This document shows, piece by piece, positions 27,496 through 38,467 of a stretch of DNA of 64,000 nt; within the stretch, counting starts at the first letter, position 1, and each line of letters starts with the position of its first letter. The notes beneath the pieces are model-generated. The model did not search any database. It saw only the letters and a list, made by a program, of their open reading frames with translations, and was not told the DNA's origin. The DNA is from Tropicimonas isoalkanivorans (lineage in GTDB: Bacteria > Pseudomonadota > Alphaproteobacteria > Rhodobacterales > Rhodobacteraceae). The translations under genes and the position numbers were made by a program. The stretch spans positions 1 to 64,000 of the forward strand of contig NZ_FOLG01000010.1 of NCBI RefSeq assembly GCF_900112335.1, read 5' to 3'.

Positions 27496-28839
27496 TCACT
27501 CGTCGGGGTCGAACGCCGACAGGCCCTTGAGGATGTCGATCGCGTAGGCAAGCTGGTAGTCCTCGTCGCGCAGCGCGGCGGCCTCCTCGGCCTTCTCGCG
27601 CTCCTGCTCGATCTGCCGGCGCTCGTCCTCGGTCAGGCTGTCGTTATCGAGACGGCCGCGCAGGTCGGCTTCGGAGCGGGAGAAGCGGTTCACCGGGGTG
27701 TCGTCCTCCTCCTCTTCCGCATTGGGGCGAACGGAGGGCTGCTGCACCACGATATCCGGAGAGACGCCCAGCGCTTGGATCGAGCGGCCGGAGGGCGTGT
27801 AGTAGCGCGCCGTGGTCAGCCGCATCGCGCCCTCGCCCTTCAGCGGCATGACCGTCTGCACCGATCCCTTGCCGAAGCTCTTGGTGCCGACAACGATCGC
27901 CCGGCGGTGGTCCTGCAACGCACCGGCGACGATTTCGGAGGCAGACGCGGAGCCGCCGTTGATCAGAACCACCAGCGGCTTGCCCAGCGCCAGATCGCCC
28001 TCGGTGGCGTTATAGCGGTCGCCGTCGTTGGGGTCGCGGCCCCGGGTGGAGACGATCTCGCCCTTGTCGAGGAAGGCGTCCGACACCTTGATCGCCTGCG
28101 TCAGCAGCCCGCCCGGGTTGTTGCGCAGGTCCAGCACGAAGCCGTTGACCTCGTCCATGCCGCCCATTTCCTCAACGGCTTCCTTCAGGCCGGACTCCAG
28201 GTTGGGGAAGGTCTGGTCGTTGAAGGTCGTGATCCGCAGCACCACCGAGTCCCCCTCGGTCCGGGTACGGACGGCCGTCAGCTTGATCGTGTCGCGGACG
28301 ATGGTGACGTCGAACGGCTCGTCCACGCCCTCGCGCACCACGGTGATGATGATCTCGGACCCGACCGGGCCGCGCATCATGTCCACCGCCTCGTCCAGGG
28401 TCAGGCCAAGCACGCTCTCGCCGTCCACGTGGGTGATGAAGTCGCCCGCCTCGATGCCGGCCTCTGCGGCGGGGGTGTCGTCGATGGGAGAGACGACCTT
28501 CACGAAGCCCTCCTCCTGCGTCACCTCGATGCCGAGCCCGCCGAACTCGCCCCGGGTCTGCACGCGCATATCGTCCGCGTCATCCGGCGACAGGTAGCTC
28601 GAATGCGGGTCAAGCGAGGTCAGCATCCCGTTGATCGCGGACTCGATCAGCTCCCGCTCGTCGACCTCTTCGACGTACTGCGCGCGGATCCGCTCGAAGA
28701 TGTCTCCGAACAGGTCGAGCTGCTCGTAGATCGAACTGTTCTTCTCGGCTTCCTGGGCAACCAGCGGGCCGGCCACCTGGGTCGTCGCCACCGTGCCTGC
28801 CACCACGCCGCCCAGTGCGGCCATCACGAACTTCTTCAT
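27496..28839 (-). CDS. ctpA: Carboxyl-terminal processing protease (S41)
   Basis: 447 residues. Periplasmic serine protease of the CtpA/Prc type. N-terminal signal/anchor ([20 protein letters not shown]); PDZ domain at about 85-170 ([20 protein letters not shown]...[12 protein letters not shown]); peptidase domain with DLRNNPGG, the catalytic serine in [15 protein letters not shown] and the lysine in [11 protein letters not shown]. In relatives it trims peptidoglycan hydrolases and lipoproteins. The upstream gene is an EnvC-like factor 7 bases away, consistent with a cell-wall role. Confidence 0.95.
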   Translation of the reverse strand: MKKFVMAALGGVVAGTVATTQVAGPLVAQEAEKNSSIYEQLDLFGDIFERIRAQYVEEVDERELIESAINGMLTSLDPHSSYLSPDDADDMRVQTRGEFGGLGIEVTQEEGFVKVVSPIDDTPAAEAGIEAGDFITHVDGESVLGLTLDEAVDMMRGPVGSEIIITVVREGVDEPFDVTIVRDTIKLTAVRTRTEGDSVVLRITTFNDQTFPNLESGLKEAVEEMGGMDEVNGFVLDLRNNPGGLLTQAIKVSDAFLDKGEIVSTRGRDPNDGDRYNATEGDLALGKPLVVLINGGSASASEIVAGALQDHRRAIVVGTKSFGKGSVQTVMPLKGEGAMRLTTARYYTPSGRSIQALGVSPDIVVQQPSVRPNAEEEEDDTPVNRFSRSEADLRGRLDNDSLTEDERRQIEQEREKAEEAAALRDEDYQLAYAIDILKGLSAFDPDE

Positions 28840-28846
28840 GCGTTCC

Positions 28847-29977
28847 TCATCCGTCCTCTTTCGCGGTGAACCACTCCGCTGGATCCACCGGGGTCTCGCC
28901 CAGTCTCAGCTCCATGTAAAGCGTTTCGTCGCGGGCTGCACCACCACCATCTTGCGCGGACCCGCCGTCCGCCCCGTTTGCAGGCAGCGTGCCGCCCATC
29001 AATCCCAGTGGCAAGCCCGCGGTCACCACCTCGCCGGCCTCACCATAAACCGTTTCCATTCCGGCCAGCACCAGAAGAGTGTCGTTGGCCGGCTCAAGGA
29101 TCATCACGTTTCCGTAGTCCAGCAACGGCCCGACGTAGCGGATGGTCGCCTCCGCCGGCGCGGTGACCAGCGCCCCGGGGCGCGTCGCGAGGATCACCCC
29201 CGGCCGCACGATCCCCGCCGCGTCCGGCTCGCGGTAGCCGCGCAGCCGCACACCCTGCACCGGCCAGGGCAACACCCCCCGCAACGCGGCGAAATCGGCG
29301 TTCTCCGCCGGCGACAGGGCCAGCGTCCCCAGACCCGCGGCAAAGGCATCCAGCGTCTCTGCGGTCTCCAGCAGGCGGCGCATTCGCTCGGGATCGGCCG
29401 TGAACCGCTTGGGCAAATCCGTGCGCGCGGCCATCGCCTGCGACAGCGCCGTCCGCGCCTCCTGTGCCCCCTGCAACCCCTGCCGGAGCGCCGCCCCCGC
29501 CTCCTCCTGCACGGCGGCAAGCGCGGCGATCTCGTCCAGCTCGGCGCTTAGCCGCTCGACCTCCGCCTGAACCTCGGGCGTGAGATCGCGCAGCATCATG
29601 CCCGAGCGCGCCATGCCCACGGGCCCCGACGGGTGCAGCAGCAGAAGCGGCGCCGGGGAGCGTTCGATGGAGATCAGCGCCCCCAGAAGCCGCGAGACTT
29701 CGGCGTCGCGCGCCGCAAGGCGCTCGTCCAGGATGCGCTCCTGCCGCGCCGCCAGCCGCATTCCGGCCCGCAACGCGGCCAAACCATCCTCGTAGGCCTG
29801 CACGGTGCGGGTCAGCGCCCGCACCCGGCTGCGCGCGCCCTTCGCCGCGTCGAGCGACTCGGCCGCCGCCTGCAACTGATCCGCCGCCTCCCGGGCAAGG
29901 ACCGCCGGGTCGGTTGCGGCCGTGGCCGCCCCGGCGAGACAGAACAGCGATGCGGCCAGCCAACCGGCCCGGATCAT
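28847..29977 (-). CDS. EnvC-like murein hydrolase activator with degenerate M23 domain
   Basis: 376 residues. Signal peptide (MIRAGWLAASLFCLAGAATA), long coiled coil (about 25-210, Ala/Arg/Glu-rich), then an M23/LytM-type domain (about 235-370): GALVTAPAEATIRYVGPLLD, YGNVMILEP, GEVVTAGLPLGLMGG, ETLYMELRLGETPVDPAEWF. The zinc-binding histidines and aspartate of active M23 peptidases (HxxxD and HLHFE) are missing; the latter reads TLYMELR. So it is predicted to be catalytically dead and to activate amidases, as EnvC does. Overlaps gpmI (ATGA). Confidence 0.9.
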   Translation of the reverse strand: MIRAGWLAASLFCLAGAATAATDPAVLAREAADQLQAAAESLDAAKGARSRVRALTRTVQAYEDGLAALRAGMRLAARQERILDERLAARDAEVSRLLGALISIERSPAPLLLLHPSGPVGMARSGMMLRDLTPEVQAEVERLSAELDEIAALAAVQEEAGAALRQGLQGAQEARTALSQAMAARTDLPKRFTADPERMRRLLETAETLDAFAAGLGTLALSPAENADFAALRGVLPWPVQGVRLRGYREPDAAGIVRPGVILATRPGALVTAPAEATIRYVGPLLDYGNVMILEPANDTLLVLAGMETVYGEAGEVVTAGLPLGLMGGTLPANGADGGSAQDGGGAARDETLYMELRLGETPVDPAEWFTAKEDG

Positions 29978-31503
29978 TTGTCGATCAGGCTCACCCCGGT
30001 CATCTCCTCGGGTTGTTCCAGCCCCATGAGCTCGAGGATCGACGGGGCAACGTCGCAGAGCTTGCCGTCGTGCAGCGTCGCGCCTTCGGGGCCGTTGAAG
30101 AGGATGACCGGAACGAGGTTGGTGGTGTGCGCGGTGTGCGGCCCGCCGTCCTCGGCGAACATCGTCTCGCAGTTGCCGTGGTCGGCGATCACGATCATCG
30201 CGCCGCCTACCTTCTTCAGCGCGTCCACGACCTTGCCAAGACCAGTGTCCACCGCCTCGCAGGCCGCCATCGCCGCCTCCAGAATGCCGGTGTGACCGAC
30301 CATGTCGGGGTTGGCGAAGTTGGTGACGATCAGGTCATAGCCCTTCTCGATCGCCTCCACGAACTTCTCCGTCACTTCCGGGGCCGACATTTCCGGCTGC
30401 AAGTCGTAGGTCGCCACCTTGGGCGACTTCGGCATGAAGCGATCCTCGCCCTCGTAGGGCGTCTCCACCCCGCCGTTGAGGAAGAAGGTGACGTGCGGGT
30501 ACTTCTCCGTCTCCGCAAGCCGGAACTGCTTCAGCCCCTTCTTGGAGACCCATTCGCCCAGCGTGTTGACGATGTCCTGAGACGGGAAGATCACGTCCAT
30601 GAATTCGTTATGACGGTCGGAATACTCGACCATCCCGCAGATGGACCCCCAGTTCGGACGCGCTGACGCGTCGAAGGCGCCGAACTCCGGATCGGCCAGG
30701 GCGGACAGGATCTCGCGGGCGCGGTCGGCCCGGAAGTTGCAGAACAGCAGGCCGTCGCCGTCCTTCGGCTGGACGTAGCCGGATAGCTTCGTCGCCTTGA
30801 TGAACTCATCGGTCTCGCCGCGCTCGTAGGCCTTGTCACAGGCGTCGCGCCCGCTGCCGGCCTCGAATTCGGCCTTGCCGCTCACGAACAGGTCGAAGGC
30901 CTGCTGCACACGCTCCCAGCGGTTGTCGCGGTCCATCGCGAAATAGCGCCCGACGAGCGAGCCCACATGGGCCCCCACCGGCAGCGCATCCTCGAAGCTG
31001 CCCACCTGCCCCGCACCGGACTTCGGCGCAACATCGCGGCCGTCGGTGATGGCATGGATCTGCACCGGAACGCCCGCGGCGGCGATGACCCTCGCGGCTT
31101 CGAGGATGTGGTCCTGATGCGAATGGACGCCGCCGGGCGAGGTCAGCCCGGACAGGTGCGCCGTACCGCCCGTTTCCTTGAGCTTGGCGATGAACGCCTG
31201 CAGCGCGTCGCGCTTGGCAAAGCTGCCGTCCTCGATTGCCAGGTCGATCTGCCCGAGGTCCATCGCGACCACGCGGCCGGCGCCGATGTTCGTGTGCCCG
31301 ACCTCCGAGTTGCCCATCTGCCCCTCGGGCAGGCCCACGGCATTGCCGAAGGTGACGAGCGTGGCGTGCGGGCAGGTTTCCATCAGGCTGTCGAAGGTGG
31401 GCGTCTTGGCCAGAACCGGCGAATTGCCTTCCTCCTTCGGGGGCTTCGTGCCGATGCCCCAGCCATCGAGAATGCAAAGAACGACAGGTTTGGGAATGCT
31501 CAT
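29974..31503 (-). CDS. gpmI: 2,3-bisphosphoglycerate-independent phosphoglycerate mutase
   Basis: 509 residues. Interconverts 3- and 2-phosphoglycerate in glycolysis/gluconeogenesis using two Mn ions and a phosphoserine. Start KPVVLCILDGWGIG (metal Asp), the phosphorylated Ser in EEGNSPVLAKTPTFD (about residue 29), then GNSEVGHTNIGAGRVV, DGRDVAPKSG, RGETDEF, ADHGNCETM near 430. Full length. The ATG at 31503 follows AAGGAGACCTCCTC. It leads the operon gpmI-envC-ctpA, an order conserved in many alphaproteobacteria. Confidence 0.97.
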   Translation of the reverse strand: MSIPKPVVLCILDGWGIGTKPPKEEGNSPVLAKTPTFDSLMETCPHATLVTFGNAVGLPEGQMGNSEVGHTNIGAGRVVAMDLGQIDLAIEDGSFAKRDALQAFIAKLKETGGTAHLSGLTSPGGVHSHQDHILEAARVIAAAGVPVQIHAITDGRDVAPKSGAGQVGSFEDALPVGAHVGSLVGRYFAMDRDNRWERVQQAFDLFVSGKAEFEAGSGRDACDKAYERGETDEFIKATKLSGYVQPKDGDGLLFCNFRADRAREILSALADPEFGAFDASARPNWGSICGMVEYSDRHNEFMDVIFPSQDIVNTLGEWVSKKGLKQFRLAETEKYPHVTFFLNGGVETPYEGEDRFMPKSPKVATYDLQPEMSAPEVTEKFVEAIEKGYDLIVTNFANPDMVGHTGILEAAMAACEAVDTGLGKVVDALKKVGGAMIVIADHGNCETMFAEDGGPHTAHTTNLVPVILFNGPEGATLHDGKLCDVAPSILELMGLEQPEEMTGVSLIDK

Positions 31504-31840
31504 GAGGAGGTCTCCTTGGTTGCCGCTTTCCTAGAACCGTTAGCGCCCGAATGGAACCTAAACAGCGCCCATGGGCCGTCAAGTCGCGCCTGCCCACGGT
31601 GCATGGCGTAGGGTGGACATGCATGGCCCCCGGTTTATCGGCCGAGTAATCGCGCCCCTGGCGTGGCTACGGCTCAGGCGTCGTCGAGGCTCGGGTGGCA
31701 CCCGTGCAAACCCGCCAAGGGGCGCGCTGCAGCGGCGAAGACACTCTTGGGAAAGGGTTGACAGATGGTTAAAATGGCCCATCAACGCATTGATTTCATT
31801 GGATTGGAAACCCGTCCCACACGTGAGACGCAGCGGCGGC
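31504..31840. other. 337-base intergenic gap upstream of gpmI
   Basis: No convincing gene on either strand. Near gpmI, TTGACG then 16 bases then TAGGTT (read leftwards, about 31560-31583) is a possible promoter. At 31813-31830 the sequence CGTCCCACACGTGAGACG is an imperfect palindrome (14 of 18 positions symmetric) around CACGTG. The stretch 31756-31805 is noticeably AT-richer than the surroundings (TTGACAGATGGTTAAAATGG and following). It could hold an uncharacterised RNA or regulatory site; I cannot assign one. Confidence 0.5.
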
Positions 31841-32311
31841 TCATTCCCTGTGATAGGGCGTGCCCGCCAGAATCGCCGTCGCCCGATACAGCTGCTCAGC
31901 CAGCATTACCCGGGCCAGCATGTGCGGCCAGACCATCCGTCCGAAGGAAAGCTTGAAATCCGAGTCCGCGACCAGCGCGGGGTCCAGCCCGTCGGCGCCG
32001 CCGATCATGAAGGCCAGATCCCCGGTGCCCCCGTCGCGCCACTCTCCGATCCGCGCCGCGAAGTCCGGCGACGTCATCGTCCGGCCCCGCTCATCCAGCG
32101 CCACCGTCTGCGCCCCCTTCGGAATCGCCTTGCCGATGAGCGCCGCCTCCGCGGCCTTCCCGCCGCCCTTCCGGTCGTCCACCTCGATGACGGAAACCTC
32201 CGAAATCCCCAGCGAACGGCCAGTACGTTCCGCCCGCCGGAGATAGTCCGAAATCAGCGACAGCTCGGGGCCGGGCCGCAAGCGGCCAACGGCCACGATC
32301 TGCACCCGCAT
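31841..32311 (-). CDS. rlmH: 23S rRNA pseudouridine1915 N3-methyltransferase RlmH
   Basis: 156 residues from the ATG at 32311, overlapping the rsfS stop (ATGA). SPOUT-fold methyltransferase modifying 23S rRNA Psi1915. MRVQIVAVGRLRPGPE start, LDERG and FMIGGADGLDP as SAM-binding knot, C-terminal FGRMVWPHMLARVMLAEQLY and YHRE end, all typical. Coupling with rsfS is the conserved order. Confidence 0.96.
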   Translation of the reverse strand: MRVQIVAVGRLRPGPELSLISDYLRRAERTGRSLGISEVSVIEVDDRKGGGKAAEAALIGKAIPKGAQTVALDERGRTMTSPDFAARIGEWRDGGTGDLAFMIGGADGLDPALVADSDFKLSFGRMVWPHMLARVMLAEQLYRATAILAGTPYHRE

Positions 32312-32799
32312 CAGACTTTCGTCGTCGCCTGTCCGGATCCGCCCAGGGGCAGCCACATCTTTTCGAGCTGATAGAACTCGCGCACTTCCGGGCGGAAGAC
32401 GTGGACGATCGCGTCCCCCGCGTCGATCAGCACCCAGTCGCCGGCATCCTTGCCCTCGACCTTCGAGTACACCCCCAGTTCCTCCTTGAGCCGTTCCACG
32501 AGCTTCTCGGAGATCGAAGACACCTGACGCGACGAGCGCCCCGAGCAGACGACCATATGGTCGGCCATCTCGGATTTGCCGCGCAGGTCGATCACGACCA
32601 CGTTCTCGGCCTGGTCTTCTTCGAGAGAGAAAAGGATCCGTTCGAGCAGCACGTCAGACGGTGTCTTCCCGGCCTGGTCGAACTTGGTCGGCGCACTCAC
32701 AGGCGCCACTCCTGCCGCCGTTTGCGTGGCGGCCTCCGCATGGTGAGACAGAACATTGCCCTCCAGATGACGCGTCGTCAGGGTCCCGACGCTGGACAT
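32311..32799 (-). CDS. rsfS: Ribosomal silencing factor RsfS
   Basis: About 162 residues from the ATG at 32799; the family core (VLLERILFSLEEDQAENVVV, then GKSEMADHMVVCSG, GDWVLIDAGDAIVHVF, REFYQLEKMWLP) begins near residue 45, so the real start could be further inside. RsfS binds L14 and blocks joining of ribosomal subunits under nutrient limitation. An upstream TTG at 32859 is less likely. Overlaps rlmH. Confidence 0.92.
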   Translation of the reverse strand: MSSVGTLTTRHLEGNVLSHHAEAATQTAAGVAPVSAPTKFDQAGKTPSDVLLERILFSLEEDQAENVVVIDLRGKSEMADHMVVCSGRSSRQVSSISEKLVERLKEELGVYSKVEGKDAGDWVLIDAGDAIVHVFRPEVREFYQLEKMWLPLGGSGQATTKV

Positions 32800-32868
32800 G
32801 CCCCATAGATAGCATCGCTTGCCCCACCACTCAACGATGCGGGAATTTTTCCTTTGCAAAAAGGCGGG

Positions 32869-33042
32869 TCAGAGGCCCGCGGCCGCCCGACTGTGGCCAA
32901 TACCCGCCGACGCGAGGCCGCCGTCTGACACTGTCGTCTGCGCGCCGACCACGTCGGGCGCCCGCGTGAGGGCGACGCCAACCGCCATCATCAGGAGCGT
33001 CGAAATCATCAGGAAGTGAAGGTTTCTGTAAAGCCTGCCCAT
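32869..33042 (-). CDS. Small single-pass membrane protein (hypothetical)
   Basis: 57 residues from the ATG at 33042, MGRLYRNLHFLMISTLLMMA at the start, one hydrophobic helix at about 8-27, then a Gly/Ala-rich tail. The ribosome binding site is weak. It lies between rsfS and the MscS gene on the same strand. Supported only by the well-formed basic-hydrophobic N-terminus. Confidence 0.35.
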   Translation of the reverse strand: MGRLYRNLHFLMISTLLMMAVGVALTRAPDVVGAQTTVSDGGLASAGIGHSRAAAGL

Positions 33043-33150
33043 CTGCGAAGGTCCGTCAAAAGCGCGATTTCCGACACACGAAGAAAGGCCGCCACAGGCC
33101 GCGATCAATGGCTGCGACCGTATGCCCGCACGCCGTTGCCCTCCTGCAAC

Positions 33151-34452
33151 TCAATCCTTCAGGATGCGCACCTCTCGCTGCGGGAACGGGATCTGGATTC
33201 CGGCGGCCTGGAAGGCATCCCAAAGCGCCAGATAGACGTCCCCGCGCACGTTGGTCAGACCCTTCGTCGAATCGGTGATCCAAAACCGGAGGACGTAGTC
33301 GACCGAGCTGTCGCCGAAGCTGGTGATGTGGCAAACAGGCCGGCGCTGCGCGAAGACGCGGTTCACGGTCATGGCAGCCTCGATTGCGGTCTTCCGAACG
33401 AGGTGGGGGTCGCTCGAATAGGCGGCGCCGAAATGGATGTCCAGCCGGACGAGTTCGTCTGTATGCGTCCAGTTGACGACCTGGCTGGTGATCAGATCCT
33501 CGTTCGGGATCAGGTATTCGCGACCGTCCCGGGTGACGACCGAAACATATCTGGCGCCCAGCGACTGGATCCACCCGAAGGTCTCGCCCAGCGAGATCAC
33601 GTCCCCAGGCTTCACCGACTTGTCCATCAGGATGATGATGCCGGAGACAATGTTGGAAACAATCTTCTGCAAGCCGAAACCGATGCCGACGCCGATGGCG
33701 CCCGACAGGACCGTGAGCCCCGTCAGGTCGAATCCCACGGCCCGCAGGCCGAGGAAAATGGCGGAAACATAGAGCACTGCCTGCAGGATCTTGGTCAGCA
33801 GCACAGCCAGGGTGGGCGAGATGTCTTCGCTGGTGCGGATTCGCTGGCTTGCCGCGTTCGACAGCACGCGCGCCAGGAAGACCATCGTTCCGGTAATGAT
33901 GATCGCCTGAAGGATGTTCAGCAGCGAAAGGCGAAAGTTCTGGATCTCCACCGCCACGGAATCGAGAAGCCCCATGGTCGCGTCCAGAAGGCCGACGAAG
34001 TAGAGCGTGACATAGATCCAGGCGCTCCAGTTCACGAACCGGCGGACCAGGGGGTTGCGGATCAACTTCGTTGCGAACCCGATCACCAGCCAGGCGAGTG
34101 CGATGGTGCCGACCACCACCAGGATGTAGCTGCGCGAGGGGAACAGCCCCATGACCTGCCGCATCACGAAAATCGTCGTCCAGCACAGGAGCACGAACGT
34201 GATCAGCGCGATCCGCCGCTGCAACATCACCAGGAATCGGAGCTGCCCTTTGCTGCGGCCCTCCAGACCGCGAATCCAGTCGCGAATGCGTTCCGACCAC
34301 AACCAGCGCGCCAGGAATGACAGCGCGATCATGATAGCGATGAGAATGAGCTGTATCTGCCTCGTGGGCAGAAACATAAGCCGGGCAGAGAGTTCGAGTT
34401 GGTTCACCAAGGTCTGCAGCTCGGTGAGGAAGGCCTGAATGTCCTGCTCCAT
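33151..34452 (-). CDS. Mechanosensitive ion channel, MscS family
   Basis: 433 residues from the ATG at 34452. N-terminal helices at about 25-45, 70-90, 105-125, 140-160 and 180-205, then the conserved pore helix and beta domain: GLTVLSGAIGVGIGFGLQKI, IVSGIIILMDKSVKPGDVI, GWIQSLGARYVSVVTRDGRE, YLIPNEDLITSQVVNWTH. These are the MscS hallmark. Releases solutes on hypo-osmotic shock; larger than E. coli MscS (286), so of the YnaI/YbiO-like long type. Divergent from leuC. Confidence 0.93.
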   Translation of the reverse strand: MEQDIQAFLTELQTLVNQLELSARLMFLPTRQIQLILIAIMIALSFLARWLWSERIRDWIRGLEGRSKGQLRFLVMLQRRIALITFVLLCWTTIFVMRQVMGLFPSRSYILVVVGTIALAWLVIGFATKLIRNPLVRRFVNWSAWIYVTLYFVGLLDATMGLLDSVAVEIQNFRLSLLNILQAIIITGTMVFLARVLSNAASQRIRTSEDISPTLAVLLTKILQAVLYVSAIFLGLRAVGFDLTGLTVLSGAIGVGIGFGLQKIVSNIVSGIIILMDKSVKPGDVISLGETFGWIQSLGARYVSVVTRDGREYLIPNEDLITSQVVNWTHTDELVRLDIHFGAAYSSDPHLVRKTAIEAAMTVNRVFAQRRPVCHITSFGDSSVDYVLRFWITDSTKGLTNVRGDVYLALWDAFQAAGIQIPFPQREVRILKD

Positions 34453-34626
34453 GCGGCAGAATTGCCTGCAAATCACCGCGCGTGCAATGCCCAAGCCCTT
34501 GCGGCGACGGCCAAGTGATTGTACCTGACGGCACATGGCAAAGACTGTCGACATGGATGACCACGCGCGCCTGCCTTGGCGCTTTCACGGCCTTCAGTGC
34601 CGTGTCACCGCGCAGCCATGAGCGCC

Positions 34627-34645
34627 CGCCGCGTTATACGCGGCG
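34627..34645. promoter_or_regulatory. Perfect hairpin upstream of leuC
   Basis: CGCCGCG, loop TTATA, CGCGGCG, 48 bases before the leuC ATG. No T-run follows. It could be in the leuC 5' UTR or the boundary between the divergent MscS and leuC promoters. Confidence 0.4.
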
Positions 34646-34693
34646 CCCGAGTTCCCATGTCCACATCACTTACTCCGAACGGGAGACCTCCGA

Positions 34694-36100
<1,407 letters not shown>

Positions 36101-36154
36101 AGTCCAAGACATTCGGAGTCTTGACTTTCATTGGGGTATTCGGGGGGTGTCGGC

Positions 36155-36679
36155 ATGAGCGAATGGGCCAGGTGGCTTCTCCTTGGCTGCATGTCGGCAC
36201 TTTTCGGCGGGCTGGCGTTGGCCAATGCGGTGGCCGTCTCCATTGGCATCACCGTCGTGACAGGCTCGATGCTCATCATGGCCGGGATGATCCAGGTCGG
36301 TGTGGGCATCCGAGACGACGGACCCCTGAACAAGGTGATCTCCGTCCTCCTCGGTTTGCTGGTGACGGTGCTCGGCGTGTCCTTCGTCAGCAACCCGATG
36401 GACGGCATGATGTCCCTGACGGCCGTGATCACGCTGCTGATCGCCGCCGCTGGGACCCTCCGCCTGTTCTGGGCCTTCCGGATGCGCCGGACGCGGTACT
36501 ACTGGATGATGCTGTTTTCGGGCGCGCTCTCGATCCTGCTGGCGGGCTACATCTTCGCCAATTTCGAGCAGGCGTCGGCCAAGCTTCTCGGCATCCTTCT
36601 GGGTATCGAACTGCTCTTCAACGGCCTCGCCCTGGCCGTACTGGCTTTCTTTTTGCGCGCCTATCACGAACGGATGTAG
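36155..36679 (+). CDS. HdeD/DUF308-like membrane protein
   Basis: 174 residues from the ATG at 36155 (a TTG at 36131 is possible). Six short hydrophobic helices in pairs (LLLGCMSALFGGLALANAVAV, ITVVTGSMLIMAGMIQ, VISVLLGLLVTVLGVSF, LTAVITLLIAAAGTL, MMLFSGALSILLAGYIF, LLGILLGIELLFNGLALAVL), the pattern of HdeD/DUF308 proteins linked to acid resistance in enterics. It separates leuC from leuD in the same direction. Function here unknown. Confidence 0.75.
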   Translation: MSEWARWLLLGCMSALFGGLALANAVAVSIGITVVTGSMLIMAGMIQVGVGIRDDGPLNKVISVLLGLLVTVLGVSFVSNPMDGMMSLTAVITLLIAAAGTLRLFWAFRMRRTRYYWMMLFSGALSILLAGYIFANFEQASAKLLGILLGIELLFNGLALAVLAFFLRAYHERM

Positions 36680-36749
36680 CCGCCGCGGCGCTTGCCCCGC
36701 CTGACCGGCTGCGTTATCTCGCCTCAACCTCTTTCAGGAGCCCGACGCC

Positions 36750-37355
36750 ATGGACAAATTCACCACGCTGACCGGAATTGCCGCCCCGCTGCCGCTGATC
36801 AACGTCGACACCGACATGATCATTCCCAAGCAGTTCCTGAAGACGATCAAGCGGTCCGGCCTCGGTGTGAACCTGTTCGACGAGATGCGCTACGACACGG
36901 ACGGGAACGAGAACCCCGACTTCGTCCTGAACAAGCCCGCCTACCGCAACGCAGAGATCCTGGTGGCCGGCGACAACTTCGGCTGCGGCTCCTCGCGCGA
37001 GCATGCGCCTTGGGCGATCAAGGACTTCGGCATCCGTTGCGTGATCGCGCCGAGCTTCGCCGACATCTTCTACAACAACTGCTTCAAGAACGGCATCCTG
37101 CCGATCGTCCTGCCGCAGGAAGACGTGGACAAGCTGATGGACGACGCGGAACGCGGGGCCAACGCCATTATCACCGTGGACCTTGAAAACCAGACGATCA
37201 CCGGCCCGGATGGCGGCTCCATTTCGTTCGAAATCGACTCATTCAAGAAGCACTGCCTTCTGAACGGCCTTGATGACATCAGCTTGACGTTGGAGAAAGC
37301 TGCGGCCATCGACACCTTCGAAGATCGCGCTGCGCAGTCACGACCTTGGGTCTGA
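36750..37355 (+). CDS. leuD: 3-isopropylmalate dehydratase small subunit
   Basis: 201 residues. Swivelling domain of the isomerase; [16 protein letters not shown] (about 20-35) and [19 protein letters not shown] (about 72-90) are the signature. FLUGED-type ending ESFDNWR region reads [15 protein letters not shown]. Followed by a clear terminator. Works with LeuC upstream. Confidence 0.97.
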   Translation: MDKFTTLTGIAAPLPLINVDTDMIIPKQFLKTIKRSGLGVNLFDEMRYDTDGNENPDFVLNKPAYRNAEILVAGDNFGCGSSREHAPWAIKDFGIRCVIAPSFADIFYNNCFKNGILPIVLPQEDVDKLMDDAERGANAIITVDLENQTITGPDGGSISFEIDSFKKHCLLNGLDDISLTLEKAAAIDTFEDRAAQSRPWV

Positions 37356-37379
37356 CTCCGCCCCTATCACAAGATCTGG

Positions 37380-37406
37380 AGCCGCCCGCTAGGGCGGCTT
37401 TTTTTT
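37380..37406 (+). terminator. Intrinsic terminator after leuD
   Basis: AGCCGCCC (37380-37387), loop GCTA, GGGCGGCT (37392-37399) and a run of T residues to 37406. It lies 24 bases after the leuD stop and ends the leuC-hdeD-leuD unit. Confidence 0.95.
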
Positions 37407-37612
37407 GCCACACCTTTGATGCAAAGCCGCACCAGTTTCCTCGCAAATCTGCCCGATTGATTCCGTTAATCAAATCTCAACCTTGCCGGCTGTATCCGAA
37501 AAAGGCAGAAATTGACGAAACTTAGGGCGAATTCCCGTCACAACCGGCGTACTTTGGCCGGGACCAGGCAACGGCCATGCATCGCTGCCGGACGGGATGA
37601 AGGAAACGGGTA

Positions 37613-38467
37613 GTGCTGACGAAGTTGACAGGCGCAGCCGTGCGCGCAGTCCTCGTGGCGGTTCTGGTGGCAACGCCATCCTTGCTGCTGCCGACTGTCA
37701 GCACCGATACGTCAGAGATCGTCGTGCTTTTCGGGCTGGCCTGCGCGCTGCTGACCTTCGTCGAATATGCCTCGACCTACCCCAGTCTGATCGAATTTCG
37801 CGATGCGCCGCCCTTCAACCGCATTCGCTTCATGTCGCTGTTCCTGACGGTTTTCTTCCTGTCCGTTCTGGCGCGCGGGGCGGTGCTGCCCAACGGGCTG
37901 ACCATGTTCATGCAGGCGGTGGGCGGCATCGTGGGCTATGCGCTCGACTTCCCGTACAGCCCCGTGCGCCTGGTCCTGCTGAGCTTGCCTGACACCGCAA
38001 CCGCGATGGAGATGGCACAAGTCCGAACGGCGTCCGGCATGGCCTACCTCATCGGCCTGCTGGCGATCACATTCTTCTACCTGATCCTGAAGCTGAACGA
38101 CTGGCCGTCCCACTCGGGGGCGTTCAACGTCTGGATCAACCTGCCGACGTTCGATCCCACGGCGGGCGGGGACGTGGTGGACCGGCTGAACCGCGACGCC
38201 CGCGTCAACCTCGCCCTCGGCTTCCTGCTGCCCTTCATGATCCCCGCTATCGGTAAGGCCGCTACGGAACTGTTCGGAAACGCCGTGGTCGAGGAACCGC
38301 AGACGATGATCTGGATGGTATCCCTATGGGCATTCCTGCCGCTGAGCCTGTTCATGCGCGGCATCGCCATGTCGCGCGTGGCCGACATGATCGTGGAAAT
38401 GCGCCGCCGCACCGCCCCCACGGAGGGCAACGGCGACGAAAGCAACGGCGACCTCGTCACCCCCTGA
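37613..38467 (+). CDS. Hypothetical multi-pass membrane protein
   Basis: 284 residues from a GTG at 37613 preceded by GAAGGAAACGG. Predicted helices at about 7-27, 35-50, 72-90, 95-112, 145-165, 200-225 and 235-255. N-terminal half has VEYASTYPSLIEFRDAPPFN, conserved-looking and cytoplasmic. No transporter or enzyme motif recognised. The stop overlaps the likely CTG start of the next gene, so the two form an operon between the leuCD and leuB segments. Confidence 0.65.
   Translation: MLTKLTGAAVRAVLVAVLVATPSLLLPTVSTDTSEIVVLFGLACALLTFVEYASTYPSLIEFRDAPPFNRIRFMSLFLTVFFLSVLARGAVLPNGLTMFMQAVGGIVGYALDFPYSPVRLVLLSLPDTATAMEMAQVRTASGMAYLIGLLAITFFYLILKLNDWPSHSGAFNVWINLPTFDPTAGGDVVDRLNRDARVNLALGFLLPFMIPAIGKAATELFGNAVVEEPQTMIWMVSLWAFLPLSLFMRGIAMSRVADMIVEMRRRTAPTEGNGDESNGDLVTP

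Noticed and set aside
31765-31956. 63-codon + strand frame starting in the AT-rich patch
   Set aside because: It runs antisense into rlmH and has no supporting ribosome binding site.
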